60,025 nucleotides of DNA from an uncultured Robiginitomaculum sp. (GCA_938015875.1 CALLXE010000023.1:1-60025); one strand, 5' to 3'. Positions 34,540-44,718 are shown, counted from the stretch's first letter. The notes: generated by a model from the letters alone, not told the origin. Made by a program: numbers and translations.

Positions 34540-35352
34540 TCACCCTTTACGAATTTTATCACTGTTTTTGTGCATTAAATAAAGCGCCGCGCTGTCCGGC
34601 AATATTTTACCCAGCGCCGCGATGGCTTTGTTCACCCGGCCCGGCACATGGACGGCCTTGCCGCGCTCTACGGCACCATAAGCGCTCTCGGCTAAATCCG
34701 AGGCCTCCATCCACATGAAATCCGGCAGTTTGGAAACCCCGTCCCGTGTGCCGTTGACGTCATGAAATTCACTGTAGGTAAAGCCGGGGCAAAGGGCGGA
34801 CACTTTAATGCCGGCCTCGCCGAGCTCTAAATTCAGGCTTTGGGAAAACTTTATCAGGAAAGATTTAATCGCGGCATAAGTCGTGTGTCCCTTACTGCCC
34901 GGCACATGCCCGGCCAAGGACGCCACATTGATAATATGACCAAAGCCGCGCTCTTTCATATCCGGAATAACCCGGTGGACAAGCTCGCATGGCCCCATCA
35001 ACATTAAATGCAGGCTGCCGGCATGGGTGTCCCAATCATTATCCGTATAGGCACCCGGCAGGCCAAAGCCGGCATTATTGACCAATCCGTCAATCACCTT
35101 GCCTTTGGCATGAACCCGGGCAATCAATTTTTCGTTCGAGGCCGGGTCGGATAAATCAGTCGGCAAAATCAGACTCTGCGTGCCGTAAGCCTCTTTCATC
35201 TCTTCGGCCAGCGCAATCATCGGCTCTTCGCGCCGCGCAGAAAGCGCCAAATTCCATCCGTGCCGCGCATATTCCCGCGCCAGCGCCGCGCCGATTCCGG
35301 CCGATGCGCCGGTAATCAGGCAAAGCGGCTTATCAGAAACAGTCGCCGGCAT
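34540..35352 (-). CDS. Short-chain dehydrogenase/reductase
   Basis: A 270-residue classical SDR. The cofactor motif is TGASAGIGAAL near 16-26, NNAG is in LVNNAGFGLPG, and the catalytic Ser-Tyr-Lys is spread over NVASLAG and TYAAIKSF. An Arg pair after the second strand (LSARREE) suggests NADP. The substrate is unknown; the DltE-like length and C-terminus fit generic ketoreductases. It lies between the YodC-like gene and pyrF on the same strand and probably shares their transcript. Confidence 0.88.
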   Translation of the reverse strand: MPATVSDKPLCLITGASAGIGAALAREYARHGWNLALSARREEPMIALAEEMKEAYGTQSLILPTDLSDPASNEKLIARVHAKGKVIDGLVNNAGFGLPGAYTDNDWDTHAGSLHLMLMGPCELVHRVIPDMKERGFGHIINVASLAGHVPGSKGHTTYAAIKSFLIKFSQSLNLELGEAGIKVSALCPGFTYSEFHDVNGTRDGVSKLPDFMWMEASDLAESAYGAVERGKAVHVPGRVNKAIAALGKILPDSAALYLMHKNSDKIRKG

Positions 35353-35354
35353 CG

Positions 35355-35540
35355 CTACCAGGCGCTCTTAAACGCGGACAGGGCCGCCGTGTCGAACATG
35401 GCTTTGTGCATTTTCCCGTTACGGTCAAACCATTGGCATTCAATCTTCTCGCCCGCCGCATCAGCCAGCGCCGTCATCTTCGGCCCGCCGGAATTAAGGC
35501 GAACAATCGCGCCTTTGGTGAATGTCGGTGTATCGGTCAT
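35355..35540 (-). CDS. YodC-like DUF2158 small protein
   Basis: A 61-residue protein matching DUF2158: the pattern F-x-K-G-x-I-V-R-L-N-SGGPKMT followed by ECQWFDRNGKMHKAMF is diagnostic. Family members are small beta-rich proteins of unknown role. The ATG at 35540 with GAGGA upstream gives the normal family length; the open frame continues upstream without signs of coding. It is two bases from the SDR start. Confidence 0.8.
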   Translation of the reverse strand: MTDTPTFTKGAIVRLNSGGPKMTALADAAGEKIECQWFDRNGKMHKAMFDTAALSAFKSAW

Positions 35541-35694
35541 GGGGTGTCCTCTGTGTTGAGAGAGGCATAGGCGATGAGGGGGCGTGGGGCAAGGTTTTGT
35601 CACCACGCATGGCACTCCCATATATCCGCCCCGTCCCGTCCGTGCTATGCGCGCCTTCAAATAAGTTTTTAATATGGCTCACAAGGACACCCTC

Positions 35695-36165
35695 ATGGCG
35701 ATCAAGACTCCAAACCCCCGAAAGCCTATATCCAAGCCCCACCCCAAGTCGAAGCCCAAAACCGCCAAGGCCCGCCTCGCCCGCGATCAACAGCTTAAAA
35801 AAGTCGTCGTTGAGAAAGATTTTGCGGGAATTAAAGCCGGGTCAACTATGCTCGTCGCGACGCCGAAGATCATCGACAATTATATCCGCAACATCCCAAA
35901 AGGGACGGTCCGGACAATCCCCGCTATGCGCGATGATCTCGCCCTGCGTTATGACTGCGACGTTACATGCCCCGTCTCTACGGCGCTGTTTATCCGCATT
36001 GTCTGCGAAGCCGCTATTGAAGATATCGATAACGGTAAAGCGCAAAATAACATCGCCCCGTTTTGGCGACTGCTGACATCAAAAGACAAGATTACGGCTC
36101 GGCTCGATTTGATCGGCGGGAAGACTTGGGTGGATGAGATGCGCGCGGGGGAAGTTGCGGGGTAG
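35695..36165 (+). CDS. MGMT/alkyltransferase-like family protein
   Basis: A 156-residue protein. A basic, Pro/Lys-rich N-terminal tail (about 1-40) precedes a domain that resembles the DNA-binding half of O6-alkylguanine transferases: MLVATPKIIDNYIRNIPKG, TCPVSTALFIRIVCEA and APFWRLL. The PCHR active-site motif is absent, so direct alkyl transfer in the usual way is unlikely; it may be an alkyltransferase-like or other DNA-binding protein. The ATG at 35695 has AAGGA seven bases upstream and is preferred to 35674. Divergent from the YodC-like gene. Confidence 0.65.
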   Translation: MAIKTPNPRKPISKPHPKSKPKTAKARLARDQQLKKVVVEKDFAGIKAGSTMLVATPKIIDNYIRNIPKGTVRTIPAMRDDLALRYDCDVTCPVSTALFIRIVCEAAIEDIDNGKAQNNIAPFWRLLTSKDKITARLDLIGGKTWVDEMRAGEVAG

Positions 36166-36524
36166 GGGCGCGGGGCTTAGTACAATACTAATGCAGGATG
36201 GATCTATATTTATTGTACCATCTTTTCATTTTCAATGACGTAGTACTGAAGTCCAAGTAAACATCTAGCTGTGTCTTTATGTTCTTTCTTGTAGTGGTCA
36301 TAGGCTTGATAATATCTTGTAAATTCCATGACTTAGAATTAAAGGATATCAAAGCCTGATGACAAACAAAAAACTCAAAAAATATACTTAAATCAATTCT
36401 GGAAAACACCGCCCCTCACGGCCTAGCCGTTCGGCGAGTAGCTGAAATTTGTCTCCCGGACAGAATACGGAGTTCGCTGCGTTCACACTTTGCGAATAAA
36501 ATATTTGATACTCAATCAAATATT
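36166..36524. other. AT-rich intergenic region
   Basis: This 359-base gap between the MGMT-like gene and lepA is strikingly A/T-rich at 36180-36410, against GC-rich surroundings. A 73-residue frame on the minus strand (36188-36409) has an odd, Phe/Lys-rich product, no clear ribosome site and no recognised domain; it may be a gene remnant or chance. The right end holds the inverted repeat at the lepA stop. Confidence 0.5.
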
Positions 36525-36531
36525 TTATTCG
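36493..36531. repeat. Perfect 17-bp inverted repeat overlapping the lepA stop
   Basis: The arms CGAATAAAATATTTGAT and ATCAAATATTTTATTCG pair without mismatch around a five-base loop. One arm includes the last lepA codon (GAA) and the TAA stop, so the end of the gene is mirrored just downstream. The stem is AT-rich and there is no T-run, so it is an atypical terminator at best. Confidence 0.75.
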
Positions 36532-38330
36532 TCCATCTTCAAAGCCGCGATAAACGCTTCCTGCGGTATCTCGACCCGCCCGAACTGGCGCATCCGCTTC
36601 TTACCCTTCTTCTGCTTATCGAGCAGCTTGCGTTTGCGGCTTGCGTCGCCGCCATAGCATTTTGCGGTCACGTCTTTGCGCATGGCGGCGATGGTTTCGC
36701 GGGCGATGACTTTGCCGCCGATGGCCGCTTGGACGGGGATTTTGAACAGGTGGCGCGGGATGAGGTCTTTGAGGCGTTCGCACATTTGGCGGCCACGGTT
36801 CTCTGCGCGGTCACGATGGACGAGCATGGAGAGGGCATCTACCGGTTCGCCGTTGACCAAAATGCTCATTTTCACCAAATTACCGGCGCGGACGCCAATA
36901 GCTTGGTAGTCAAAACTGGCATAGCCTTTGGACACGGATTTTAAGCGATCATAAAAATCAAACACGACCTCATTGAGCGGCAATTCATATTCCACCATAG
37001 CGCGGCTGCCGACATAGGTCAGCGCCGTTTGGATGCCGCGGCGGTCTTGGCACAGTTTTAAAATTCCGCCCAGATATTCATCCGGTGACAAAATGGTCGC
37101 TTTGATCCACGGCTCGTGAATTTCTTCAATCGCCATAACGTCCGGCATATCGGCGGGGTTATGCAGCAGCAAATCATCGCCTTTGGCCATTTTTAATGTG
37201 TAAACAACGGACGGAGCCGTGGTGATTAAGTCGAGATCAAATTCGCGCTCCAAACGCTCTTGGATAATCTCCAAATGCAAAAGGCCAAGGAAGCCGCAAC
37301 GGAACCCAAAGCCAAGGGCGGCAGAGGTTTCCATTTCATAGCTGAAACTCGCATCATTCAATCTGAGGCGACCCATAGCGGCGCGCAAGTCTTCGAAATC
37401 CGCCGCGTCGACCGGGAAGATGCCGCAAAAGACGACGGGCTGCGCCGGTTTAAATCCGGGCAGAGCCGTTTCCGTCGGGCGTTTATCATCGGTAATGGTA
37501 TCGCCGACGGCGGCATCAGCAACTTCTTTAATACTGCCGGTAAAAAAGCCAACTTCGCCGGGGCCGATGGACGGCATGTCTGTGGGTTTGGGATGGAACA
37601 CGCCGACTTTGTCGACCACATAGGTCGCGCCATTAGCCATCATGCGAATGCGCATGCCTTTTTTAATTGCGCCGTCAATGACGCGAAAAAGAACGATCAC
37701 GCCCATATAATTATCATACCATGCATCAACCAGCAGCGCCTTCAGCGGCGCGTCGACGTCGCCATGGCTCGGCGCAGGCAGGCGGGTAACAATGGCTTCT
37801 AGGACTTCGGGTATGCCAATGCCGGATTTGGCCGAGCACTCAATCGCGTCGGATGCGTCAATACCGATAACCTCTTCGATCTGCGCTTTGACCCGATCGG
37901 GCTCGGCGGCAGGAAGATCGATTTTATTTAAGACCGGCACAATCTCGTGGTCATGCTCAATGGCTTGGTAAACATTGGCCAGTGTCTGCGCCTCTACCCC
38001 TTGGGATGCATCGACAACCAAAATAGAACCCTCACACGCGGACAGGCTGCGCGAGACTTCATAGGCGAAATCCACATGCCCCGGCGTGTCCATCAAGTTG
38101 AGGACATAGGTCTTGCCGTCTTTGGCCGGATATTCGAGGCGCACGGTTTGGGCCTTAATGGTAATGCCGCGCTCTTTTTCAATATCCATATTATCGAGCA
38201 CTTGCTCACTCATTTCGCGGTCGGTAAGGCCGCCGCAATAAGAAATCAGCCGGTCAGCCAGCGTGGATTTACCGTGGTCGATATGGGCAACAATGGAAAA
38301 GTTGCGGATATGGGAAAGGTCTGTGCTCAT
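36525..38330 (-). CDS. lepA: Elongation factor 4 (LepA)
   Basis: A 601-residue ribosomal GTPase that back-translocates stalled ribosomes. It begins [19 protein letters not shown]1 is [10 protein letters not shown]3 is DTPGHVDF and G4 is NKIDLP. Domains II, III and V and the LepA-specific C-terminal domain follow ([19 protein letters not shown]). Length is normal. It is divergent from the GT39 gene. Confidence 0.97.
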   Translation of the reverse strand: MSTDLSHIRNFSIVAHIDHGKSTLADRLISYCGGLTDREMSEQVLDNMDIEKERGITIKAQTVRLEYPAKDGKTYVLNLMDTPGHVDFAYEVSRSLSACEGSILVVDASQGVEAQTLANVYQAIEHDHEIVPVLNKIDLPAAEPDRVKAQIEEVIGIDASDAIECSAKSGIGIPEVLEAIVTRLPAPSHGDVDAPLKALLVDAWYDNYMGVIVLFRVIDGAIKKGMRIRMMANGATYVVDKVGVFHPKPTDMPSIGPGEVGFFTGSIKEVADAAVGDTITDDKRPTETALPGFKPAQPVVFCGIFPVDAADFEDLRAAMGRLRLNDASFSYEMETSAALGFGFRCGFLGLLHLEIIQERLEREFDLDLITTAPSVVYTLKMAKGDDLLLHNPADMPDVMAIEEIHEPWIKATILSPDEYLGGILKLCQDRRGIQTALTYVGSRAMVEYELPLNEVVFDFYDRLKSVSKGYASFDYQAIGVRAGNLVKMSILVNGEPVDALSMLVHRDRAENRGRQMCERLKDLIPRHLFKIPVQAAIGGKVIARETIAAMRKDVTAKCYGGDASRKRKLLDKQKKGKKRMRQFGRVEIPQEAFIAALKMDE

Positions 38331-38462
38331 GGCGTTGTATGTATAGAGCGCGGCAGTTTTCGCAAGAGCTTTGGGGTGTGGTTTGGCGGCGCACCACAGG
38401 GGTCGGGCGGTGAGAATAAGAGTTTGCTTTGCGCGCGGGGCAAATGGCCTTAAACGGCGTCT

Positions 38463-40187
38463 ATGACCTCGGCCCCTAAATCATCGGCAGTAAGCCTCCG
38501 CGACGCGATTATTTTGATTGCATTGACCCTGCTTGTGTCCCTGCCCGGGCTGGCGTCTCTGACCGTGATTGACCGCGATGAGGCCCGCTATGCACAAGCC
38601 ACAGTGCAAATGCTTGAGACCGGGGACTATATCGATATCAGGTTCCAACAGGCCCCGCGATGGAAAAAACCGGCCGGTGCCTATTGGGCGCAAGCGGCGA
38701 GTATAAAAACCCTAAGCGCGTTTGGCCTGACCACGCCGGAGGCCCGCGCCATGTGGGCGCACAGATTACCGTCGGTTCTGTCCGCGATTATTGCTGTGCT
38801 GGCGACGTTTTACGGCGGCGCAAAACTGATTGGCAGGGACGGGGCGTTTATCGGGGCGATGCTGTTGGCTGTATCGCTCGCCATGATGTTCGAGGCACAT
38901 ATTGCGAAAACGGACGCTCTTCTCACGGCGGGGGCGGCGGTGTGTTTTGCTGCGCTGTGTTATCTCAGAAGTGGGGCGGGACGTAAATCCGCGTTCGTGT
39001 TTTGGGTGTCAATGGGATTGGCCGTCATGGTCAAAGGCCCGATTGTGCCGGTGATTGTTTTGACGTGTCTGGCGTCACTCGCCATTTGGGAGCGCCGCGC
39101 CGCGTGGATGAAACCGCTGCGCAGTTCCCTTGGAATTATCGCATTTATCGCCATCGTCGCCCCGTGGACATATTTGATTTATCAGCAAACCGGCGGAGAC
39201 TTTTTCAAAGTCGCCGTGTCTGAGGATTTGGCCCCGAAACTGGCCGGGCAATCAGAAAATCATGGCGGCCCGGTCGGGTTTTACCTGATGACGGTTTGGG
39301 CCATGTTTTGGCCGGGGACGGCGTTTTTAATTGCGGGCGTTGTCTTTGGCATCAAGGCCGGGTTTAAAAAAGACGGAGCTGACGCGAGCATGACCGGCGC
39401 GGCGCGTCTGCTGATATGTTTTGCTCTGCCGTGGTGGATTATCGTTGAAATCGCGCCGACCAAGCTGCCGCATTATACCTTGCCGATTTATCCGGCGCTT
39501 GCGCTTATGGGCGGCGCTGCGGCGGCAATGATGATCAGCAGCGGCAGTCACAAATTTGCCCGCCGTATCGGCGCGGTGATGTTTGCGCTCATCGGCGTTT
39601 TACTGACCGGCGGGCTTTTATATGCGCAGGGTTTTTACGGCGGCGCGCCGACATGGGAATATGGGATTGGCGTCATTATTATTGCCGTGATTATCACGGC
39701 TGCGGTTCTGATTTGGATAATGCCGCAAAAGCTTCAGTCACGGCGGCTTGGCGTTTATCTGGTTATCGCGAGCGGCGCCGGCCTTGGCATGCTTTCATTC
39801 GGGCGCATTTTGCCGTCCGCAGAAGATCTTTCCGTCTCCCGCAGCGTCGCTGAAATATTGACGGCCTCGGAATATGAACTGCCTCTGCCGGCGTCGCAGA
39901 CGGTACTGTCCCCGGTCTTTGCGGAACCGAGCCTTGTTTATTATCTGGGCACGCATATTCAAATCGGCGGTGATGCCGATGTCAGCAGGCCGCCTGCTAT
40001 CGCGCCCGGCGCAATTGTGATCGTCGATAAACTGCATAAAAAAAGCGCGCCGATAGAGGTGTCTATTGCAAAATCAACAGCCGATAAAACGGCCTGCTTT
40101 GAAACCCTCGGCACGGTCGAAGGCGTGAATTACAGCAAAGGGGATGAGGTGATTTTAACCGTCATGCGGGCGAAGGCCTGCCCGTAA
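38463..40187 (+). CDS. ArnT-like GT39-family membrane glycosyltransferase
   Basis: A 574-residue protein with about a dozen N-terminal helices and a periplasmic C-terminal domain. The first loop has [11 protein letters not shown], where the acidic pair matches the catalytic residues of the PMT/ArnT family, and [10 protein letters not shown] follows as in ArnT. Such enzymes move a sugar from a polyprenyl carrier to lipid A or protein outside the membrane. The acceptor is unknown. It converges on a GT2 gene with one base between stops, in an envelope-sugar neighbourhood. Confidence 0.85.
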   Translation: MTSAPKSSAVSLRDAIILIALTLLVSLPGLASLTVIDRDEARYAQATVQMLETGDYIDIRFQQAPRWKKPAGAYWAQAASIKTLSAFGLTTPEARAMWAHRLPSVLSAIIAVLATFYGGAKLIGRDGAFIGAMLLAVSLAMMFEAHIAKTDALLTAGAAVCFAALCYLRSGAGRKSAFVFWVSMGLAVMVKGPIVPVIVLTCLASLAIWERRAAWMKPLRSSLGIIAFIAIVAPWTYLIYQQTGGDFFKVAVSEDLAPKLAGQSENHGGPVGFYLMTVWAMFWPGTAFLIAGVVFGIKAGFKKDGADASMTGAARLLICFALPWWIIVEIAPTKLPHYTLPIYPALALMGGAAAAMMISSGSHKFARRIGAVMFALIGVLLTGGLLYAQGFYGGAPTWEYGIGVIIIAVIITAAVLIWIMPQKLQSRRLGVYLVIASGAGLGMLSFGRILPSAEDLSVSRSVAEILTASEYELPLPASQTVLSPVFAEPSLVYYLGTHIQIGGDADVSRPPAIAPGAIVIVDKLHKKSAPIEVSIAKSTADKTACFETLGTVEGVNYSKGDEVILTVMRAKACP

Positions 40188-40188
40188 A

Positions 40189-41115
40189 TCAGGCTTGCGG
40201 CCGGCCGGAAATCGCTTGCTTAATCGCCATGACCCAGGCCCGCCCCATAATCGCGACGCTCATAAACGGCACGGCGATGACGCAGAGGGCTTTGGCCCAA
40301 ATCTTATCGGAATAATTCCAAAAATAGCGGATGAAGCCTTTCAGCTTTTCACGCTCTATGACCTGACGCCGCACTTTGGACGTGCCGCCGTAATGCAGCA
40401 CTGTTGCGCTTGGTAAAAACGCGACATCGCCGCCGGCCAATCGCGCGCGGTGGCATAAATCAATATCTTCAACGTGCAGAAAATAGCGCTCGTCAAAGCC
40501 GCCAATAGCGTCAAAACTCGCGCGGCTCATCATAAATGCGGCGCCTGATATGGTCGGCAGTTTCGTCAGGCCGGCCGGCAGCGGCTCGCCGTGCATATTA
40601 AACCCTTTGATTCCGGGAAAAGATGACAGGCCCGTGAAGGTCGCAAAAGCGCGCCACGGCGTCAACTCGCGCCGCCGCCCCCCGCGCTGCTCAATGCCTT
40701 CCGGGGAGCGCAACATAGCCCCGAGTACCCACGGCGCGGTCAGGCCGGCGCCGGCATTGGCCATGCGCAGGGCCGTGCCTTCAGGCACAATCGCGTCCGG
40801 GTTTAAAAAGAACAAATATTCGCCGGTGGCTTGACGCGCGCCGTAATTACAGCCGCGTCCAAAGCCGATATTGCCGTGTCCTTGGAGCAGTTTCACCCGA
40901 TCAGACCCGCCGACATAATCAGACAGGCTTTTTCGCATGGAATCGGTATTGCCGTTATCGACGATAATTATTTCCGTGATAGATTTGTCGGCCAGCACAG
41001 CCGTAATCGCTTCAAGGAGGGCCGGTCCGGTCATGTAGCTGACCATAATGACGCTGATAGATTTTGCTGTGGCGAGAACCGGAAACGCTGCAATATTTGT
41101 TTTCATAACTGTCAT
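40189..41115 (-). CDS. GT2 glycosyltransferase (rhamnosyltransferase-like)
   Basis: A 308-residue GT-A enzyme. The N-terminal SISVIMVSYMTGPALL begins the nucleotide-sugar fold, IIIVDNGNTD gives the first acidic site, and FFLNPDAIV carries the metal-binding Asp. FDERYFLHVEDIDLCHRARLAG is the ED-type motif of dTDP-rhamnosyltransferase-like members. A hydrophobic C-terminal segment may anchor it to the membrane. It is downstream of thrS, with a 129-base gap between them, and probably acts on a cell-surface glycan. Confidence 0.85.
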   Translation of the reverse strand: MTVMKTNIAAFPVLATAKSISVIMVSYMTGPALLEAITAVLADKSITEIIIVDNGNTDSMRKSLSDYVGGSDRVKLLQGHGNIGFGRGCNYGARQATGEYLFFLNPDAIVPEGTALRMANAGAGLTAPWVLGAMLRSPEGIEQRGGRRRELTPWRAFATFTGLSSFPGIKGFNMHGEPLPAGLTKLPTISGAAFMMSRASFDAIGGFDERYFLHVEDIDLCHRARLAGGDVAFLPSATVLHYGGTSKVRRQVIEREKLKGFIRYFWNYSDKIWAKALCVIAVPFMSVAIMGRAWVMAIKQAISGRPQA

Positions 41116-41244
41116 GCTCGTTGCGCCCCCACACCCTGCAGTCGGGTTTATAGGCCGCTAAGTCCCTAAAAGATAGGGAGTAATTACAGTAGGGTATAAA
41201 GCGCGTCTGTGATTCACCTCACAGGGGAAGCCATCCGGGCGTCT

Positions 41245-43173
41245 TTATCGGCGTAAATCCGGCGGCGTGCCTTCTGTCAGCAGGCTTTCAATCGCTTCCG
41301 GAACAGTCAGGATAGTCTGGCCTTGACTGCCCAGACGGCGAAGGGCGAGCTTGCCTTCTTCAGCCTCACGTTTGCCGACCACGGCAATGACGGGGATTTT
41401 TTTATCGGCAGACAATTCGCGGATTTTGTAATTGATCTTCTCGTTGCGGATATCAAGCTCGGCGCGAAGTCCGGCTTTGTTCAGGCGCGCAACGACGTCC
41501 TTAGCATAATCATCAGCTTCTGACGTAATGGTGGCGACGACGACTTGCACCGGGGACAGCCAGAGCGGGAATTTACCGGCGTAGTTTTCAATTAATATGC
41601 CTAAAAAGCGCTCAAAGGATCCCAGTACGGCGCGGTGAAGCATGACCGGCGCGTGTTTCTTATCGTCATCCCCGACATAGCTCGCGCCAAGGCGTTCCGG
41701 CATATTCGGATCCAGTTGAATTGTGCCTGCCTGCCATTCGCGCCCGATGGCGTCGCGCAAAACAAAGTCTAATTTCGGGCCATAAAATGCGCCGTCACCT
41801 TCATTTAACTCGACGTCCAATCCGGAGGCGTCGGCGGCGGCGCTCAGGGCGGCTTCCGCGCGGTCCCAATATTCATCCGTGCCGACTCGGGTGTCCGGGC
41901 GGGTGGAAAACTTGACCATAACATCGTCAAAACCCAAATCGGCATAAACGGATTTCAGCATTTGCGTGAAGCCCTTGACCTCATCGGTGACTTGCTCAAG
42001 GCGGCAGAAAATATGGCCGTCATCCTGGACAAAGCCGCGTACGCGCATAAGACCATGCAGCGCGCCTGATGGCTCATAACGGTGGCAAGAGCCAAATTCC
42101 GCAAAGCGCAAGGGCAGGTCGCGATATGATTTTTGGCCGTGATTAAACACTTGAATATGGCAGGGGCAATTCATGGGCTTGAGCGCCAAATGCTTATCTT
42201 CTTCGGCAACTTCCGCGATGAACATGTTCTCGCGGTACTTATCCCAATGTCCGGACGCTTCCCAAAACTTACGGTCCATCAGAAGCGGCGTCTTGATCTC
42301 CTGATAGCCATACTCTTTTTGGCGGCGCGACATATAGTTCATAAGCAGCGTATAAAGCGTCCAGCCATGGGGATGCCAAAAGGCTTGGCCTTGGGCTTCT
42401 TCCTGAAAATGAAACAGCTCTAATTGACGGCCAAGGCGGCGATGGTCGCGCGCTTCGGCTTCTTCAATTTGTTTAAGATGCGCGTCCAGATCCTCTTGGG
42501 TGGCCCACGCGGTTCCGTAAATCCGCTGAAGCTGCGCCTTGCTGCTGTCACCACGCCAATAGGCGCCGGCCACTTTCATCAGTTTAAACGCCTTGCCGAC
42601 TTTACCGGTCGAGGGCAGATGCGGGCCGAGGCACAGATCAAACCATTTACCTTGTTTATAGACCGTGATGACTTCGCCTTTAGGCAGGTCTTCGATCAGT
42701 TCAGCTTTAAAATTCTCGCCCATATCGCGAAACATTTTAATCGCCTCATCGCGGTCCATGACAATGCGTTCGAATTTATCATTGCGGTTAATAATGTGAC
42801 CCATCTTTTTCTCGATGGCCTCAAAATCATCAGCGGACAAAGGCTCGTCGCGGGCAAAATCGTAATAAAAACCGTTCTCAATTGTCGGGCCGATTGTGAC
42901 CTGCGTGCCGGGGAATAACTCCTGAACCGCTTCAGCCATAACATGGGCGGCGTCATGACGGATAAGCTCCAGCCCTTCCGGGTCGGCGGCGGTGATAAAG
43001 ACAATATCAGCGTCGCTCTCAATGGCCCGTGCGGCATCGCGCAGCTCGCCATTAATCTTGGCTGCCAGCACTTTTTTCGCCAGACCGGAGCTGATGGATT
43101 TGGCCACTTGCAGGGCATTAACACCCGCATCGTATTCGCGGGTATTGCCGTCAGGGAATGTCAAAGTGACCAT
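41245..43173 (-). CDS. thrS: Threonyl-tRNA synthetase
   Basis: A 642-residue class II synthetase. The TGS domain starts at VTLTFPDGNTREY. The editing domain has HDAAHVMAEAVQ and the family Cys/His set. The catalytic core contains MNCPCHIQVF and the class II motifs (FRYEPSG-like CHRYEPSGAL), followed by the anticodon-binding domain. I chose the ATG at 43173, where family members begin; 34 extra upstream residues have no support. The Shine-Dalgarno is weak (AAGAG). YidD ends 16 bases upstream, so the genes are probably co-transcribed. Confidence 0.96.
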   Translation of the reverse strand: MVTLTFPDGNTREYDAGVNALQVAKSISSGLAKKVLAAKINGELRDAARAIESDADIVFITAADPEGLELIRHDAAHVMAEAVQELFPGTQVTIGPTIENGFYYDFARDEPLSADDFEAIEKKMGHIINRNDKFERIVMDRDEAIKMFRDMGENFKAELIEDLPKGEVITVYKQGKWFDLCLGPHLPSTGKVGKAFKLMKVAGAYWRGDSSKAQLQRIYGTAWATQEDLDAHLKQIEEAEARDHRRLGRQLELFHFQEEAQGQAFWHPHGWTLYTLLMNYMSRRQKEYGYQEIKTPLLMDRKFWEASGHWDKYRENMFIAEVAEEDKHLALKPMNCPCHIQVFNHGQKSYRDLPLRFAEFGSCHRYEPSGALHGLMRVRGFVQDDGHIFCRLEQVTDEVKGFTQMLKSVYADLGFDDVMVKFSTRPDTRVGTDEYWDRAEAALSAAADASGLDVELNEGDGAFYGPKLDFVLRDAIGREWQAGTIQLDPNMPERLGASYVGDDDKKHAPVMLHRAVLGSFERFLGILIENYAGKFPLWLSPVQVVVATITSEADDYAKDVVARLNKAGLRAELDIRNEKINYKIRELSADKKIPVIAVVGKREAEEGKLALRRLGSQGQTILTVPEAIESLLTEGTPPDLRR

Positions 43174-43189
43174 GATAATACTCTTATAT

Positions 43190-43489
43190 TCAGATGTCGT
43201 TTTTGTGTCGCCAGACGCCATATCGCCACGGCGCCCATAGCGGCGCCTTTTGCACGGTTTGCGGCACATTATCAATGCCCGATGACGCCCCCAATTTGGG
43301 ATAAGGATGACAGCGTTGCAGCCGCGCGAGCGTCATCCACCCGCCCCGCCAAAACCCGTGGCGGGAAATCGCCTCCATCCCATAGCTTGAACAGCTCGGA
43401 TCATAACGGCACTTCACGCCCAGGGCCGACAGCGCCGGCGAGAGCGTATATTTATACAGCCATATCAGAGCGAGGGCGGGGTATTTCAT
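43190..43489 (-). CDS. yidD: Membrane protein insertion efficiency factor YidD
   Basis: A 99-residue membrane-associated protein that assists YidC-dependent insertion. The family signature is clear: LYKYTLSPAL, then CRYDPSCSSYGMEAISRHG and RLQRCHPYPKLG. An amphipathic N-terminal helix is present. It overlaps the upstream zinc-ribbon gene by four bases and precedes thrS; in many bacteria yidD is instead next to rnpA and yidC. Confidence 0.93.
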   Translation of the reverse strand: MKYPALALIWLYKYTLSPALSALGVKCRYDPSCSSYGMEAISRHGFWRGGWMTLARLQRCHPYPKLGASSGIDNVPQTVQKAPLWAPWRYGVWRHKNDI

Positions 43490-44589
43490 ATTACCGCAGG
43501 CGGCCCGGTCGGCTCAACGCCGACTTCGGCGGTTTGCGTCTTGGCTTTGTGAGACGCGCTCGGCACGCCGCAAGACCGGCAAAATCTATGAAATGAAATA
43601 TTGTGGTGGCCGCAGCCGGTGCAGTTTTCCCGCAGACGAATGCCGCAATGGACGCAGAAATCCACTTCTTCACCTTCTTTTTGCAAGATGGCGCGATCAC
43701 AGCCGGGGCAGGATTTAGCGGCCAGTTTTTTCAGGGCCGTTTCGTAATCTATGGATTGGCGACGCTGGGCTTCGGACCGGGCTTCCTCGAGCTGTTTGCG
43801 GGCCATGTATTGGCGCATGCCGCGAATGATAAAGTGCCCGGCGGCAATCACCATGACAATCCCGACGGCGTAGCGCACATAGCCGCCATAGCTCGGCAGA
43901 TAGGGGACAAGTTCGACGAAAAATGCAAACAGGGCGAACATCGTAAAGCCGCGATAAAGTGGCCAATAAGCACTGCCGCGTTTCTTGGCGACCATCCACG
44001 CTGCAATAATCAAAAGCGGCAGGGTCAAAGCGAGGCGCATGGCAAAGACGCGAAATTCCTGTCCGCGTAAAGCTTTACGGTATGCCGGGCGCGCATCACC
44101 GGTTAACTGCGCGCGGGCACGGCGGGCATCATCGCGGGCGCGTTCGGCGTCGCGCTGCGCAATTCTTGCGTCCTCGGTTCGCCGCTCTGCGTCGCGCCGG
44201 GCATTTTGCAGAGCTTCGACATTGCGGGTGCGGGCGATAACTTGTGGGTTTTGCGCGGCGCTCTCTGTGGCCTTGCGGTTTTTGATCCAATTTTCAAAAC
44301 TGGCTTTGCCGCTGTTATAATCGCGCACCGCTGAGCGTTCGGCCTGCACCGCGTCTTCGACCGCCCGCGAGAGCGGGATAACAGCGCGCTCAAGATCGCG
44401 CTCTCTGTCCTGCGCGGCTTTATATTGCTCTTGGTCAACAAATTGCTCAACGCTGATTTGCTTATCGACCTTAGGAAGGTCGCGCATGACCGTATTGCCA
44501 AGGCCGGTCAAAAAGACCGCAAAGACAATGGATAAAAGCCACATGACGACAGAAAATATACGTTGCGGGCGGCGGGCTGATTTTGACAT
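43486..44589 (-). CDS. Zinc-ribbon, coiled-coil membrane protein
   Basis: A 367-residue protein with no family I can name. One N-terminal helix (SVVMWLLSIVFAVFLTGLG) is followed by a long Arg/Glu/Ala-rich coiled coil (about 55-190) that should be periplasmic. Further helices at about 195-270 follow, then a cytoplasmic double zinc ribbon: CPGCDRAIL, CVHCGIRL, CTGCGHHN and CRSCGVP. The ATG at 44589 has AGGAG upstream; the frame extends further but without coding character. It overlaps yidD by four bases, which hints at a role near membrane protein insertion. That role is speculative. Confidence 0.75.
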   Translation of the reverse strand: MSKSARRPQRIFSVVMWLLSIVFAVFLTGLGNTVMRDLPKVDKQISVEQFVDQEQYKAAQDRERDLERAVIPLSRAVEDAVQAERSAVRDYNSGKASFENWIKNRKATESAAQNPQVIARTRNVEALQNARRDAERRTEDARIAQRDAERARDDARRARAQLTGDARPAYRKALRGQEFRVFAMRLALTLPLLIIAAWMVAKKRGSAYWPLYRGFTMFALFAFFVELVPYLPSYGGYVRYAVGIVMVIAAGHFIIRGMRQYMARKQLEEARSEAQRRQSIDYETALKKLAAKSCPGCDRAILQKEGEEVDFCVHCGIRLRENCTGCGHHNISFHRFCRSCGVPSASHKAKTQTAEVGVEPTGPPAVI

Positions 44590-44718
44590 GGGCAGTCTCC
44601 TTGCTGCCAAGCTTAGGCGCGAAACGGCGCGGCGGTCAATATTCAGACCGCGCAGCCGGGGCCACTTGCGAGCCGGCGGGGGCTGTGGCAAGACGGGCGA
44701 CCATAACAGGAGCGCCCC

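Noticed and set aside
41163-41179. Short inverted repeat TCCCTA/TAGGGA as a thrS terminator
   Set aside because: The stem is only six bases with no T-run on the minus strand; it is too weak to call.
42696-43130. 144-residue frame inside thrS in another phase
   Set aside because: It is a shadow of the TGS and editing domains of threonyl-tRNA synthetase.
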